Assembly (NCBI GenBank): GCA_003439945.1
Contig: QVRM01002155.1
Coordinates: 218,691 to 282,690 of the forward strand
DNA: 64,000 nt
Source: Dermanyssus gallinae
Taxonomy: Eukaryota; Arthropoda; Arachnida; Mesostigmata; Dermanyssidae
Reading direction: 5' to 3'
The notes under the pieces are model-generated. The model was not told where the DNA came from, did not search any database, and worked only from the letters and a program-made list of their open reading frames with translations. How positions within the stretch are numbered: position 1 is the first letter of the stretch; the number at the start of each line of letters is the position of its first letter. The translations under genes were made by a program, and so were the position numbers. Below, one piece after another: positions 23,000-36,472 of the stretch.

Positions 23000-25900
23000 C
23001 AGCCGTGCAAAAGATGACAATTGCAATGTGCGAGAAGAATTCGATTCAAATCTTAACACTTTAAATTCGTTAACGGCGGGGAGGGGGGGGGGGAGGAGAC
23101 AATGAAAAGGTTCGCACAGGCATTCTACAGCGCTAGGTTATTTCAGTCCAAGCTGGCTCGTGCCTCTGCGCTGGGGAGTTTTATAGTGCAGTGTCAAAAA
23201 TTGTGTTTTTGCTTTTTATCGCAATTTTTTTTTTTTTATCGCACTATGGCTATGACAACACATCAGGAGGTCTTACATCTGTTTATGCGTAAGGTATGCC
23301 GTGTGCTTGCTCTTTCACCATAGTATCACGTGTCCATAGACCAAGTAAGATGTGCCGGCATAAGTTCTGTAGTGTGTTGTGCCCGTCATATCATTTGAGG
23401 GTGCTGCGCGTCCGGTGTCTTACTTAATTGGCTCAAAGACTTTAATATAGGATGCTTTTACGTTGCCTTATGTTTATGTTTGAATTCAGTTTGCATGTTC
23501 AATAAATATGAGTGAAAAATGTAAAGATCGCCATTTTTAAAACGTCCCTACTAGTAAACATATAGTCGCGCAAAAGTCTTGCTTTTGGCGTGAGTGTTGG
23601 TTTGTATGACCAAACTTGGACGTTTGTCATGCCTCGGTTTAGCATAGTTCAATTCGAGCAACCTATTGCGCATGTACCGAGAACGCTCGTACGGTAGTTC
23701 GTTAAACTTGATAGTTGTGTTCAAAAACGAAATGGGCTATAAATGTACATATACCGGACCGCTGGTAGTGGTAGGATTTTTTTTTACACAACGTAAAAAT
23801 GCCTGGATCGAATTATCGGTGTCTGTAAAAATGATGAACACTTTTATTGTCTTCGTGATTTTCGATCATAACCGTTATCATGTATATCATACTCACATGA
23901 TGGACTCTCCAATATTTATTCTGCTAGCGCCTTTAACATCGACCAGAGGAGTGAGTGAACTACTATTTTTATAGTTAAATGCACCCTCTTAATTGTATAG
24001 CTATTCTATTTCTTGAAAGTATTGTCAGGAGAGTGTGCACTTTCACCGTGCACTCACGCGACATTAAGTCCCAACAGGAATTAATGCTAATTGGAAGCTT
24101 ATCCGCGCACCCGCGTCCCGCATCTTGTGTTCAGCAGGCGTTTCAGCCGATGACACATTCACACGGTGTCAGCGCTGTCTAGATGTAGCTAACTAACAAC
24201 AGACGTATTTCATATTGCACGAGTCTTCAGCAATGTGATCTTCACCCCGGGACGTCACTCGGTGTGCCTTTGTCAAAAACCTCCAGCCACTTGTGTAGGA
24301 CAGACACCGCATGGCATCGCATTGCAGTCACAACGGCAAATACTGCATTTTCATGGGCGGAAAGACGCCTGCCACCACCACCACCCCCCCCCATCAACGA
24401 GCCAGTGAGCGAAAAGATACTTGGTAGTATTCCCGAGGTGTCCATTTGGGGCGGCGGCGGCGACTGTGACACAGTTTCGGGTTGAATGGCGGCGCGTGTC
24501 TGCCTGGTGTTTTTGCTGCTGCTGCGTGAATCAAGCCCACAGAGAAGCGTCACTCTTCTGATGATCGACCGACTTCACTCCACCGCCGTGGAGCGTCGGT
24601 AGATTAATGCCACATTACCGTCTTAAAATGGCACCTCTTGCCTCCGCCCACCATAGCCACCAGAGCCAGCAGCACTCTATTCTACGCTAATAAAAACGAA
24701 TCCCCTCCTCCCACTTCGAGATAAGGGCGGCCCGAGCGGCGGCGAGCCAGTCGATAGACGAGGTATAGGGCAGCGACGGATTAACGAAAGACACCGCCCG
24801 TCGACAATATCGCTTTTTCTGCTAAACTGATAACAATCCCTTCGTCGTCGTCGCCATTGTCGCCATCGTCGCCGTTGCTTTCAAGCGGGTGGCAGTGGCC
24901 GACATCGGTGCCGCCGTCCTTGGTGCTCAGCCTGCACTGAGAGACCTGCTCGCTTCAATTCTCTGCGCTGTCTTCTTTTGGGCTTGGGCTCGGGCTCATC
25001 CCTCCAAGATCTGGATGTCAAAACACTGTGCTAGTCCGCGATAAAGCGCAGCCAGCTCTAGGGTGAGGGGTGGAACGAACATGGTGGAGGTGGTGGGGTT
25101 AGCTGAGCCATGCTGATCTCGCAAAGAAAATGTGCGCAGGGGACTATCGTTCCCCCACGCGCGCGCTTATGTCGTCGTCGTTGTCGTCGCTGTTGTCACT
25201 TTTATCGTTGTCGTTATCTCACTACTTTCTGTCTCTCAGTCGTCGTCGTCGGCGTCCATCGCACGAGTTGAGTGTCTAAAGCAGGCGATGACGTGGCGCT
25301 CGGCGCCTCGTTTGATGGCCATTAAAAACCTCATTGGGATCGACGAGACGATTTTGCACGTCTCTGCCTACGTCGCACAGGCACGCCGCATTGCTTGTCG
25401 TTAACAGTGGTCAATGAACTGGCCTACCCATGTCTTCTACTGGTGCGTCATTCCAAAATTCAATCAATCCGCCCCAAAATGAAAACAACTCCTCCTCCCG
25501 AAATGGTTATTTATATATATATATATATATATATTTGTGCAGGGTGCGGCATCCGATGTATCATCTCGATTAAAGGGTTGCTCACCTCGATGTGATATGT
25601 GCTGAGCGAATGCTGAGTATGAAGGTAGGCTGTGATTCTACGACCAGTTCGAAATCGTTGACGTCGCAGGGTTTAAATTAAATCCACGATGTGAACAGCG
25701 AGGAATGCTCCTTAGTTAGTAGGGGAATCAAAAAGCAAGTTTCTTGATTACAGCTTAAAGGGTCTTAAGTGAACCATTCAGAGCCAATGAGAGAAAAGTC
25801 TGAAGGGTGTCGTTTCAGCCTCAAACAAAGAGTTTGTTGACATGTTGCGCATGATTATAGGCAGGAAGGCGGACATGTTGAGAATTGACACGTTAATTGC

Positions 25901-26040
25901 TTCGAAAATATCGGGGGAATATGCTGTAAAAGTTTTATGCCGTACGATACAAATATCATTTTTGATCGATCTAAGACTGTAATATATAAAGCATGTATCC
26001 AATGTATATATATATATATATAGATTGTATGATTCGCTTA
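23000..26040. other. No gene recognised; GC-rich 24.2-25.3 kb
   Basis: G runs near 23080 and C runs near 24380, GTC tracts near 24840 and 25170, otherwise unique. Confidence 0.45.
25511..25533. repeat. (TA)n, ~23 bp
   Basis: Short array within GC-richer DNA. Confidence 0.9.
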
Positions 26041-26168
26041 ACATATATAGTTAAATACACATGTTACCCTTTTATATCAGCGGCGCTTAGGGCGGACATC
26101 TTGAGTTTTCGCAATAGTTCTTGTGCGACAATCATGACTCGCGCAGTAGTCCTCTAGACGCCGTCACC
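26041..26168 (-). mobile_element. tRNA-derived SINE, copy 3, internally deleted
   Basis: On the minus strand it starts GGCGTCTAGAGGACTACTGC with GCGAGTCAT, similar to the copy 2 head, and ends TAAGCGCCGCTGATATAAAA...AACATGTGTATTTA, like the copy 1 and 2 tails. The middle body with the CCAGCAACC block is absent. Confidence 0.6.
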
Positions 26169-26191
26169 ATATATATATATATATATATATA
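26168..26191. repeat. (TA)n at the head of SINE copy 3
   Basis: Directly abuts the 5' end of the minus-strand SINE. Confidence 0.9.
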
Positions 26192-26199
26192 GACATGCA

Positions 26200-28310
26200 A
26201 ACATTAATACATCACTCAGCAAAGTTGAGTCGCGCTAGCCGGTCACATCGCGTGTAATGTGCGTAAATCTGTCTGTACTCGAATGATGTCTTCGAGATGT
26301 TTCGAAGCGTGCATACACATACATTCAAGTACGTACTGGTGGTTGCGGCGATGATGGTGCTGATGCTGTTTCCGTTTCCCCACTCCTTCGTTGCCTCCCC
26401 CCCTCCCCCCCCGGCCTCCAGGCCTCCATCTTTTCATGCTTCTGCTTTCGTGATCGACGTGTTCCAGACGAGCTCTAGGCATTCATTTCCGGTAGTCACG
26501 TGCCGGTCGATTCTGGACAGCAGCTGCTGCTGTTGCTGCCGTCGAGGACACGACCGTCCTCGGCGCCGCTTCCGTACCGGGTTAGGCTTGGGCCAGCCAC
26601 GAGGCTGCGTCAGGTAGAAGAGTTGGTTTGTTCGTTCGTAGCTAGCTAGCTAGGTAAATCTAGGTGACTATGTATGAGGAGCGGGTACGCGCGTGCACTC
26701 ATTTTGATGGCAAGATAGACCGGTCCCGTCGCTTAGCGGTCCCTGTAACCCGTTTTTCTCCCTCCACGTTCTCGCCCTCGCCGTCGTCGTTGTCTTCGAG
26801 CTCGTTCTGCTCATCGTAAGGTAAGGTCGGTAGGTTGGTCGACTGATCGGATGGTCGGTTGTTCAGTCCAGGGGGTTAGTTGAGGTCGCGTGGCGCCGCC
26901 TCGTGTGTGACCTCGACACAATGGCCGCCGACCTGTGTATGCCGCAACGATGTGCATGACATGCACCCGAGGTGATTAAGAAATAGCTGTTTCGACGGCG
27001 GCTGCTGCTGCTCGACCATAGCCATTGCCCACTGCCCATCGCCATACTCAAAGGACAGACTGAGACACGAGACAGACTCGTTCTCGCACAGAGACGGACG
27101 AGATCAGCGCTAGCCAGACGCGTTCAACAACTTAGTGTGGTCATTCGTTACGACAAGCCAAAGAGTTGACTCTGCCTTCACCTCGTCTGCTCGATCCGGC
27201 CGGCCTCCTTCTGGGGGGGGGGGGGGGAGGGTGTGTCGGTCGCTCTGATCATCGGCGTGGTTGTCGTGGTTTTCCAGTAGAAGCTGAAGTAGCATCGGCC
27301 GCAGTCGCCGCATCATGCCGGCTTCGGCTGTAGATGTTGTGTTCGACTCGTAATTTGGACTCGCGACATGTCGACGGGGTCGTTAACAACAACAACGACA
27401 ACAACAAAAACAACAACAACGACAATAACAACAACAAAACAACAATAACAACAACAACGACAACAACAAAACAACAATAACAACAACGACAACAACAAAA
27501 CAACAATAACAACAACAACATGACATCTGTCCCGAAAGCAACAACAAAGACGACGACGATGACAGCGGCGTAATGGCCGGAATCGTCTGTCTTGCATGAT
27601 GAGAGAGTTAAGCCGCCGACAATGGCCAGGGGCCAGAGGGAAGGATTGCATCTGGTCGTCGTGCCTTGCGAAATGATGCTGGCGGTGGATCTGGCTCGTG
27701 GGGAAATGGTGGTAGAGGAAGTGTGGCTAGTGACGCCGGTCGTTGCAACAGTTACAACAGCGGTGTCAGTAATTTCCCCTCGTCGATTCGTCTTCTCGGC
27801 CGGGTCGCTGACTTTAGAGACAGACGGGTAGAGAATGAGGGCGAGAAAGAGAGGGCGGAAAGAAGTAAGTGCGGGCTAATCTCCTCTCTAATTGGGCGGC
27901 TGGCTGTTCGGGCGGTTTGTCTAGTTGCAACTGTGTGTGCAAGCTCTGGGAACATGTCTGTCTTGCTTGACACATATCGATCACTAGCCTCTTGCTCAAT
28001 AGCCTGACTTCGATGGTCTTACGATTTGCATTTGCACCGCGCGAACACAGCGCAACACCAGCTGACAGCCAGCGCAGTGTTCTTAGGCTACTTATGGCCG
28101 ACGACATATAATAGATACTGAAATGCCCATGCAATGCGGTGCATTTGACGGTTTACGAGGCTCGACACTCCTAAAAAATAGATAACACTTTTATGCAAAA
28201 CGTGTTTTCAGATCAATGAGCCCGTAGGTAGCTAACACACTCATATTGTGTGCAAGTTTGAAAGAGCCCACCTTGGTAATAAAGACATTTAATCACTTAT
28301 GTTGCTGTAC
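26200..28310. other. GC-rich interval with CTG/CAA/GTC tracts, no supported gene
   Basis: Composition resembles 8.2-9.5 kb. Long minus-strand frames at 27.2-27.7 kb are translations of the CAA array. Confidence 0.45.
27385..27521. repeat. (CAA)n-rich array, ~135 bp
   Basis: CAACAA units with GACAATAAC interruptions at a near-regular spacing. Confidence 0.95.
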
Positions 28311-28312
28311 GT

Positions 28313-28580
28313 AGCGGCGTGGTCTAGGAGATTAATGCGCTAGTCATCTACCGGTTGTCATCTACCGAAGTGTCGCTGATTCGATCTCTCCGTTATTGAT
28401 CGAATTTTCTTTAGGCAATGCTCATTCGCCAATAGATAACAGAACATACCGCTAAGAGCCAGCAACCATGCTGGCACAAGGGTTATTGGGGAAATCTTAT
28501 ATATCTCAACATGTACCTGTATGTTGCTGCTTTAAGCACCTCTGATATAAGCGGATAACATGTGTATTTAGATATACATT
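28313..28580 (+). mobile_element. tRNA-derived SINE, copy 2
   Basis: The head GCGGCGTGGTCTAGGAGATT...GCGCTAGTCATC has an A-box shape (GTGGTCTAGG) and a B-box-like CTGATTCGATCTC. The body matches copy 1: GATCGAATTTTCTTTAGGC, CCAGCAACCATGCTGGCACA, GCTTTAAGCACCTCTGATAT, GTGTATTTAGATATACAT. A short tandem of TCATCTACCG in the head (28347-28371) is specific to this copy. Confidence 0.75.
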
Positions 28581-28584
28581 TTAA

Positions 28585-30860
28585 GCTAATAATAAATGCA
28601 TTAATCTATGTTGGTAAACATTCCTCGATGTGAAATTGTTTACTACACATACCTTTGTGTGCACACATATTCTGCAACACGCTGGCTACAATCTGCTGAA
28701 AAACTTCTTTTACCAATGACTTCCTGAACGTATTACATACCAAACTGGAATTAGCTCCATCCATGCAAACATTGCATACGATGAGTGACATAGGCGTCCG
28801 ATACATCCCTAGCTTTTCCTTCTTTTTGCTTTCCTCTTAAGTTTAAATAGATATATTATAAGTTACTTTTCGAAATGCAAATATAAGGAACAACTTATCT
28901 CGGGTTGACATGATAAAGTAATACAAAGACAATGTCGACTATACAGTGCTAGTTATTAACTAAAGAAAATATCCAATATGTTGATACTTACGTACACAGG
29001 GGCTCGGCCAAAGAAGATGCTTTTCAATTACGCTCGGAGTCTCTCTGGTCTGTTTGTTAAACTCCTCGTAATTATATATTAGATGATTACTTCAAAGTGC
29101 ATATAAGAGCTTCTTATCGGATTTTGTCTTTTTGTCTATATACGGCTTTCTCCGCTAGTCGTTCCAGGGCTTCCGCCATTTTTTGCTTGTTGTAACACTA
29201 CTTCGTTTTTGGTAAAATGTTGCAAACACACGCGAAATCACAGAACTCAAGTGGGAGCTTGTCAACTTGTTTTGAATACGCTACATGCACTCTTTTGGCA
29301 GTTTGAACTTAAAAACAGATGGTTACACCTGTACTAACTACCAAGCTACGCCATCGGAGAGAAACTGGATTGGCTCTATTTAAATTCGCAATACTCTTGG
29401 TGTAAAGGTACGTCGTATGTGTGACTAGACAGCGTTGTACCTACCCAGCGTCTTCGTCTGACGTCTGAGTACAGAGGCTTCTTTGGGCGGAGTGCCTCGC
29501 ATAGATGCATTTACTGGGGGGGGGAGGTACTGAGGCAACTTGGCTAACACCGACGATTATTCGGTCTTCTTATGTTCTTTCTGAAATGTTGGCTGAAGAA
29601 AAGTCCTTTGATGATCAGAGTTGATCCAGGATTAGTAAAGAAACTACTACAGTTGCCCGGATTGCCTTCTACCCTCAGTTATTGTCTTTTTGACCTTCTC
29701 CTCTGCAATTCGTGGTATTCGTCTTTCTATTTACTAACAAGCATCTTCCTTACCATAATTAACCAAATCGGTCAAGGCCTGTTAGAGGTAGAAGTGGCTT
29801 GTGCTAAAGACGGGTCAGACAATCTGCGAACACGATCACCTTGATAAGCGGGTGTCTGCGTGTGATTTTGGCTGAAAGGTTATTAATCAAAGTAAATTAA
29901 GTCAAGGACTGGGGTTGTTTCTCTAGACAGTCCCTCTTTCTAATATCGTTATCAATATAGGTATGATTCCATTGCAGGCGTTAAGTAGTTTCAGGCTCCT
30001 TTGAGGAACCCCTGTCACCGTTGCTTTGAATTCTGCGAAAACAGCGTGTGAAGGTTGCGAGGGCTTGCTGAAGGCTGTCAGTATCTCGCCGTTAGCCATG
30101 GAAATGTAGTCAACGTTGGTCGACGCGCTCAAAATCTGTGTTGTTTATTCGGGAGCATCTTCTTAGCATTATCTCACCCTATTATCATAGCTTCAAAATA
30201 GGGTGTCAGTCGTCAGACGAGGAAGCCGGATTCCAGCTTGCATATGTAACATTTATTGCTAATAACTTGTCTATGACGGTAGCTTCATCGTCAGCCCTTT
30301 CCTCCAAGTATGCACAACATAGTGCCCTCACTCCAGCCGGCTGACTTCTGACATTGATACAGGCAAGCGTTTAGGAGCGATGTCTAGAGCTGTATTAGCG
30401 TGGGCATACATGATATGCTCGTTGATAAAGCTTGCATGCGATGTGGGTTTACTTATCGGATTAAGGAGTCCTTACCTAGGTAATTTATGCAAGCTACGTC
30501 GATCTCGGATCGGACTCTGCTGAGCTCGGGCTTTTTCCCGTTGACTTCTGTTTTATAATCTATTCACCTACCAAGAAACGTATTCTGATAGAACGGGAAT
30601 AGCACAACTATGCAATCGGTGATAGCGCTGCTTCTTTGACTCTGGACCTTCTTCGCTCTGTGAGAATTCTATTTTGACGAATATTAGAGTGTTTCGGAAT
30701 ACGGATTTAGACTGCGCCGTTAGTACGGTCACGACTGGCTTGTCTGTAAACGAGTGTTGTCGAACAACACTGACTTAAAGGTAGATGGGCGTCGTAATAG
30801 CGTGGCTGCCCCTTGTGCTCATCGGGTGAATTGACTGTGTTGTTCTTAGACTAACCGCCT
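28585..30860. other. No gene recognised
   Basis: Low-repeat unique sequence. Frames at 29572-29844 and 29923-30132 were read on both strands; a decayed transposon is possible but no motif could be named. Confidence 0.4.
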
Positions 30861-30865
30861 TATGA

Positions 30866-30942
30866 GGTTAAGAACCCACGCATTTTCACGTTCACATTCG
30901 TTGAGCTTTAAAAGCGAGCGTCTAACCACTGAACATAGGTCC
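30866..30942 (-). mobile_element. Degenerate tRNA-like sequence
   Basis: The minus strand reads GGACCTATGTTCAGTGGTTA followed by GACGCTCGCTT and, about 45 bases later, GGGTTCTTAACC. The first block is a good A box (TCAGTGGTTAGACG); the B box has lost GTTCGA identity. It is a decayed tRNA or SINE head. Confidence 0.35.
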
Positions 30943-31123
30943 GCTTAATAAAACGGTTCTGACCTAGTGTTTCATCTTTCCCAATTCGCTATTTTAAAAA
31001 CATATCTGAAATGTTCCGGTTCAGCAAGCGTGTTCAGTACGTGACTAGATCGATATTCGTTACCATATTTAGGGACATATTACTGCTTGAGATCCCACTC
31101 TGCTTTAACTCGAGCTAAGACGT

Positions 31124-31190
31124 CCCTAAACCTCGCCGCTTTTTGCGTAGATCATCCCTTAACTTCGTCGCTCTTTGCGTAGGTCGTTCG
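31124..31190 (+). repeat. 33-bp tandem duplication
   Basis: CTCGCCGCTTTTTGCGTAGA and CTTCGTCGCTCTTTGCGTAG lie in adjacent units of about 33 bp, with a few substitutions. Confidence 0.65.
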
Positions 31191-31597
31191 ATAGGGTTCT
31201 TCTGTTACGAGATTGATGTACCGTGTAAAGTTCAGACAGCAACTAAGTATTGGAGCGCAGATAAGAGATCCGACTGCAGATCCTTTTGGATGGCTCGCAG
31301 CAGGTAACTGTGTCTAGATGCACCCCTAGAATACCTTTTGCAAGAAAGAAAAAATCGTAGATACTATTCTGAATGGCAGTGAACGCAGTGAAACCTAAAA
31401 GTGAAACGAGAACCATTTCTGCGCGTGATTGCTGTAGGCGTAAACGATGTTTTCCGACATACATTGCAGGACTGTAGAGGAAAAGCTAGTATATTGCTTG
31501 GTCTTTTAGTTTTTGCACGTTTGTCTATATATCTAAATAATGTAATATTTCAAGCATAAATAAAGACATCTGTGAAAAATGCTACTGTACGCATTGT

Positions 31598-31635
31598 CCA
31601 AACTCTAGATACTTTTTATTTGTGTCTCTAAAGTG

Positions 31636-31641
<6 letters not shown>
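31598..31641 (+). repeat. Direct repeat pair, copy 1
   Basis: CCAAACTCTAGATACTTTTT...AGTGTGAATA resembles 31793-31838. It leads straight into a (TA)n array that ends in ATTCACACTT, so copy 1 also forms a small palindrome with the far side of the array. Confidence 0.6.
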
Positions 31642-31675
<34 letters not shown>

Positions 31676-31708
31676 CACTTGAGACATATATATATATATA
31701 TATATATG
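31638..31708. repeat. Two (TA)n arrays split by ATTCACACTTGAGACA
   Basis: The left array is enclosed by GTGTGAATA and its inverse TATTCACAC. Confidence 0.95.
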
Positions 31709-31792
31709 TAAACTCGTATGTACAACACAAACGTGTATGTACATATATTTAAGTTTTAAAAAGAAACAATCAACGAAAACACCATCCGTATT

Positions 31793-31838
31793 CCGAACTC
31801 TGGATACTTCTTTATTTTTGTCTGTCTGCAGTGTGAAT
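31793..31838 (+). repeat. Direct repeat pair, copy 2
   Basis: CCGAACTCTGGATACTTCTT...AGTGTGAATA, about 195 bp downstream of copy 1 in the same orientation. Confidence 0.6.
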
Positions 31839-32875
31839 AACGGATATTTACAGTCGAACACCGATAATTGATTTACGGGTTCAGCGCATCAATCAATGAC
31901 GTCACCTTTTAACTCTTGAATGGTTGAACTTGAGGACCCACGACCCAAATCCGAATGCCCTCGCATCGACAACCCGCTTGACAGCTACCTCAAAGCCCTC
32001 ATGACGTGACGACTCACAAACAACTAACAACACTAGTCGTAGTATGTTGACGGTCCTCAGACTTAGGTTCGTCGTTCGTGCTTGATCCCTCGGTCTTTTT
32101 TCTTTGTCGTCGCTGGTCGCCGCCTTTGCTAAGAATGGTGCGTGTCCGCGTGCCCTCCCACGTGTTCCATGCGTACATTTGCACGTACAAATATTGTTGA
32201 CTGCATGGCAATTTATTGACCAGCCACTCCACCTGCCCCATGAAATGACTGCTGGATTTCTGCTATTCTGGTTGGCTTAACAGACTTCGCCGGTATACCG
32301 CCCCACCCCGCGGTGCCCCCCCCCTCATTATCGTTGTCGCCGCGTGTCCTCATCGTTATCGTTGCTGCGACCTCAGTAAGATGAACGAGGCCTCATCGGC
32401 CTTGCATTGATTTGCTCCCCGACGGTCCCTCATCATCGAGGTCAGTCACTCAGTCATCGTCGGATTCGATCTCGACGCTATTTGCCGCGCTATTTATCTA
32501 CAACAAACACACAGGCGTGGTGTCGTCTTTGCATCGCTGCTGCATTGCTGGAGAAGGGCGGAACGGGAGAAGTGCGTCTATTATCATTATCATTATTATC
32601 ATCATCATCGTTATCATCGGTATCCTCGTCATCACCAGTCTATTCGATCTCCACTTCTCAAATGACTGGCCGTATGACTGGCCGACCTTTAATTACATAA
32701 TTGCTCTGTCACGGCCATGTATATGAACATCGATGTGCGTACGTGCGTGTGTCTCCGTATGTGTGAATACATGCTAGTGTCAATTGTTAGGTGTATGTAT
32801 CTGGTGCATTTTCCCCATGATCCATTCGTTCCATCGTTGCTGCACTCGCTGTTGCTAATATTGTTGTGGTTTTTA

Positions 32876-32962
32876 TTGTTGGTTTTTGTTGTTGTTGCTT
32901 TGTTGGTGTTGTTGTTGTTGCTGTTGTTGTTGTCGTTGTTGTCGTTGTTGTTGTTGCTGCTG
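32876..32962. repeat. (TTG)n-rich array, ~85 bp
   Basis: Opposite strand bias to the CAA arrays at 9.6 and 27.4 kb. Confidence 0.95.
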
Positions 32963-33495
32963 CCGGTGCTGCCTACTGCTGTGGCTGTAGCTTCTACTGT
33001 TCTTGGTGTTGCCGTTGTTGTGTTCATCATATCATCATTGTCCGATTTGTTTATTGCTGCTGACCTTTGGCGTATCACAAGTTCGGCACACTCTGGCTCT
33101 CCGAACTGACTCTATAATGTACGTATGGGTGATCGCACACCCCATCCACCACATACCCCCCCCCCCCCCCCGCCCCTCACACAGGCACCCAGACAGACAG
33201 ACAGCCACATGCATACAGAATACAAATACCCACTCACACATATACATACATACATAGCATACAGCATCTGCAGCATACAGCACTACTGTGTGGCGGGCGG
33301 CTGCGTATATCAATGTCATCATCGCCTGATCGTCGACGCGATGTGGGATGGATAGAGTGCGCTGGTGGATGGCTGCTGACTCGCCGGCTCGCCGGCTGGA
33401 GAGATGCGGTTCGGTCTGCTTCGCTTTTTGTACATGCATGTGCAAGCTTTTGTTCCCTTTCGTCCCGTCTAACATATGGCAACTATGGTTGTTGT

Positions 33496-33526
<31 letters not shown>

Positions 33527-34636
33527 TTCAGTCTCAAGTCAACAGACAGACACGGCAGATACAGCTTGCTGCCGCTTGCCGCCAGCGCAGATTTGACGTC
33601 CAAGGTGACCGTCACTGTCGATTTTACCTGCGTACGCGTAACTCAAAAGCTTGTCAAGCAGACGAGTGTCGTAGCGAGGTCGTGCTCGAGGTCCCTTCCC
33701 ACACAAACACAGCGAAAGACAACACCAGATTGTGGTCGTCGGTATGCTACTATTGTTGTTATGTCTAACGTCGTTGCATGTGTTGTGGTTGTCGCCTTGT
33801 GTTTTTTGTTGTTGTTATTGTTGGTGGTGTTTTGTTAGTAGTTGCTATTCTTGTGTTTGTTACTGTTGTCGTCGTTTTGCTTCGCTATCTCATTTTCTTA
33901 TTGTCTTTTGTTATGTTGTAAATTTTGTGACTCTAGCAAGTTCAATCTTTAGATTGACTCATGTTCCCCTCCCTCGGAATGTCTCGTGGTCAATTTGCGT
34001 ATATATATATACACATTACGTACATCACATTGTGTGAACCACAGCAGTTATGATTCTGCAGTACCCTACTAGGGAGGGGTCAGTGTTTCGCTGTCAGCTT
34101 ATTATTTCCTTTACCAAACACATCTACCGGGTGCACAGACATACATTCATGAAGAAAATCTGCATCAGCGACAAGTTTCTACCACCCTCTCTCTTTCTTC
34201 TCACATTTATCCCATCCCTCACGACTGCTCTATCCTAAGCCCGGACATGGCTAGATTTGGCCCTAGTTAGTATGCACAGTAGCCAAGCGATAAACATTAA
34301 GGATTCCCGCTTTTCTTCAGACGGGTCTGAGACGATCTTTACTCACGTGCCGCGTCAGTCTCAACGTATCATCTGATCGTTCTAATCGTCGTCGATAACA
34401 CATTTGAGCCTGTGACACTGCCTTTCTGGGACAGACTGCAGACAACACATCACAAGCAGGGTTACAATTTGTGGTTTTCTGTGCAATAGCTTATACGCCA
34501 AAAAGCAATAACAAAATAGAAAGGCAAGAACGAGCAAACTTCTGACCTAGCTCATATTAACGACGAGACCAATGACACAACAACAGAGAAGCTTACACAT
34601 ATTCCGGCTTGCTATACCAGGTGCAGGTAACTGTGC

Positions 34637-34660
34637 ATATATATATATATATATATATAT
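34637..34660. repeat. (TA)n, ~24 bp
   Basis: Uninterrupted dinucleotide array. Confidence 0.9.
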
Positions 34661-36159
34661 CTAAGTATAATTACCGGTGTGCCTGCCTTATGCAGTGTAA
34701 GCTTTAAAAACGGCAATTGGAAACGGCGCACGCACACAAACCAGCCAGGAAGTATTCAGCACTGTAGAACCGAGCTAATTAGTTTGTCGTAAGCCATGCG
34801 CTCTATTCAGCGCCGCGATCAATAGACATGTAAGATCCGCAAGTATGCGTCGTTCAAAAACCAGGTGAAGAGGCGGAGAGCGATCCAGTATTTGTGAAAA
34901 TGAAAATAGGATTATTTCAAACCGGGCACACGAACATTTTGGTACTAGAGATTGACAAAACTGGCTGAAAGGAGAGGAAACCATGTTATACCAACCTGTA
35001 TCGTCATGAGCAGATTGATGCCAAACGAAATTCAGCTCAAAATACGCGCACAAGCATGGCGCAGAGTGAAAACCTACATCACGATGGTCGCAACGACGCA
35101 TCAAGGGCTAGTCGCGTTCATTTGCAGACGGGAAGCATTTCATATTTGCTTCGCTTGGCTAGATCGAACGAAATAAATACTGTGCCTTGGTACCGTGTTT
35201 TCGCTTTCACTTCCCATCTGTATCTCTCCCTCTCTCCTTCTCTTTCTCAACCCCTCTATTATACAATCTCTTAACGGTAACGGAGATAACTGCCAGGCCA
35301 GGTCTAGAATACTCGCGGCAGTCACCTATAACGTGTCAGCCGATGTGCATTGACTTCATAGATATTTTTATCAGAATATATTTTGTCCCTAACGGCATAC
35401 GACAGTCGACGCTGGCGAACGCGCTCGCCGCCCCCCGGCTATAGAACCCCCCACAGTATTCAGCGTGCGGAGGCGGGACCAGCACTTTGTTGTGTAGAAA
35501 CGCAAACTATGAAGGAATTGAATTTCTTTCTCGCCCTTCACCCTCCGGTGTCCTAAATCCTTGTTACCGACCTTTAAAAGATGTATACGCACACACCCAC
35601 TAGGACTCGATAGACCCGCGTGACCAACAACGACAGATGTGGATGTACTAGGAAATACATACGAAATCTGTCCTGCCATAGTTTACTCCCTTCGTTGCCA
35701 TTAGGACAGGACAAGATTCGCCTCATTCAACTTTGCCTTTGACAGATTTCCTCATTTTATCAATTCATCTATCCAGAATGTATTTAATCGTGCATTCAAG
35801 TAGGTTTTCACATGTTGGATCGTGTTTAGGTATGTGTATATGTACAAACGTGATGTACATCGCGAAGAAAGGACGCGCTCGGCGACCTACACTTCGGCAG
35901 CTATTTATGCATTTATATAAAGGGGTTATCGTCTCTGACTCGACACATTTAGGCACTACCACTCGTCATTATGGGGACACGATTGGACGTTCGGAAGCGG
36001 CCGTCTTGGCTAGCCTGGCCCTCGGCGCGTATGGACATCAGCCACCCTTCTTGCCACCGTGCTCCGCAAGCTAGGCAAGAAGAAGGGGAACAACTCCAGA
36101 ATGTGTGATTTCCTTAGATTAGTGCAACTTCTCACAATAAACTACTCGATCTCGCGTTA

Positions 36160-36160
<1 letters not shown>

Positions 36161-36192
<32 letters not shown>
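36161..36192. repeat. (TA)n, ~32 bp
   Basis: Uninterrupted dinucleotide array. Confidence 0.95.
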
Positions 36193-36194
<2 letters not shown>

Positions 36195-36442
36195 GCCTTT
36201 ATCTTGCTCTCTGCTTCCCTAGCTTTAGCCCGTCTCCGTGCATTACTGTTCTGCTCCCCATGTCGTTTATGTAAAAAACTGTGTACACATATGTGTATAG
36301 TTGAAACTACATTACAGTGATTGTATTCCGGTGCTTGGTGGTGGGAGTCGTTACGCTTTCGGTACTCCTCCGCTGCCGTCGGTGCAATCATCTTGCCGGT
36401 GTGTGTTCTTTTTGGTGTGCCTTTCAGGTGACCACATGCATA

Positions 36443-36472
36443 TGTATGTATATATATATATGTATATATATA
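36443..36472. repeat. (TA)n with GTA interruptions
   Basis: Preceded by CATATGTATGTA. Confidence 0.9.
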
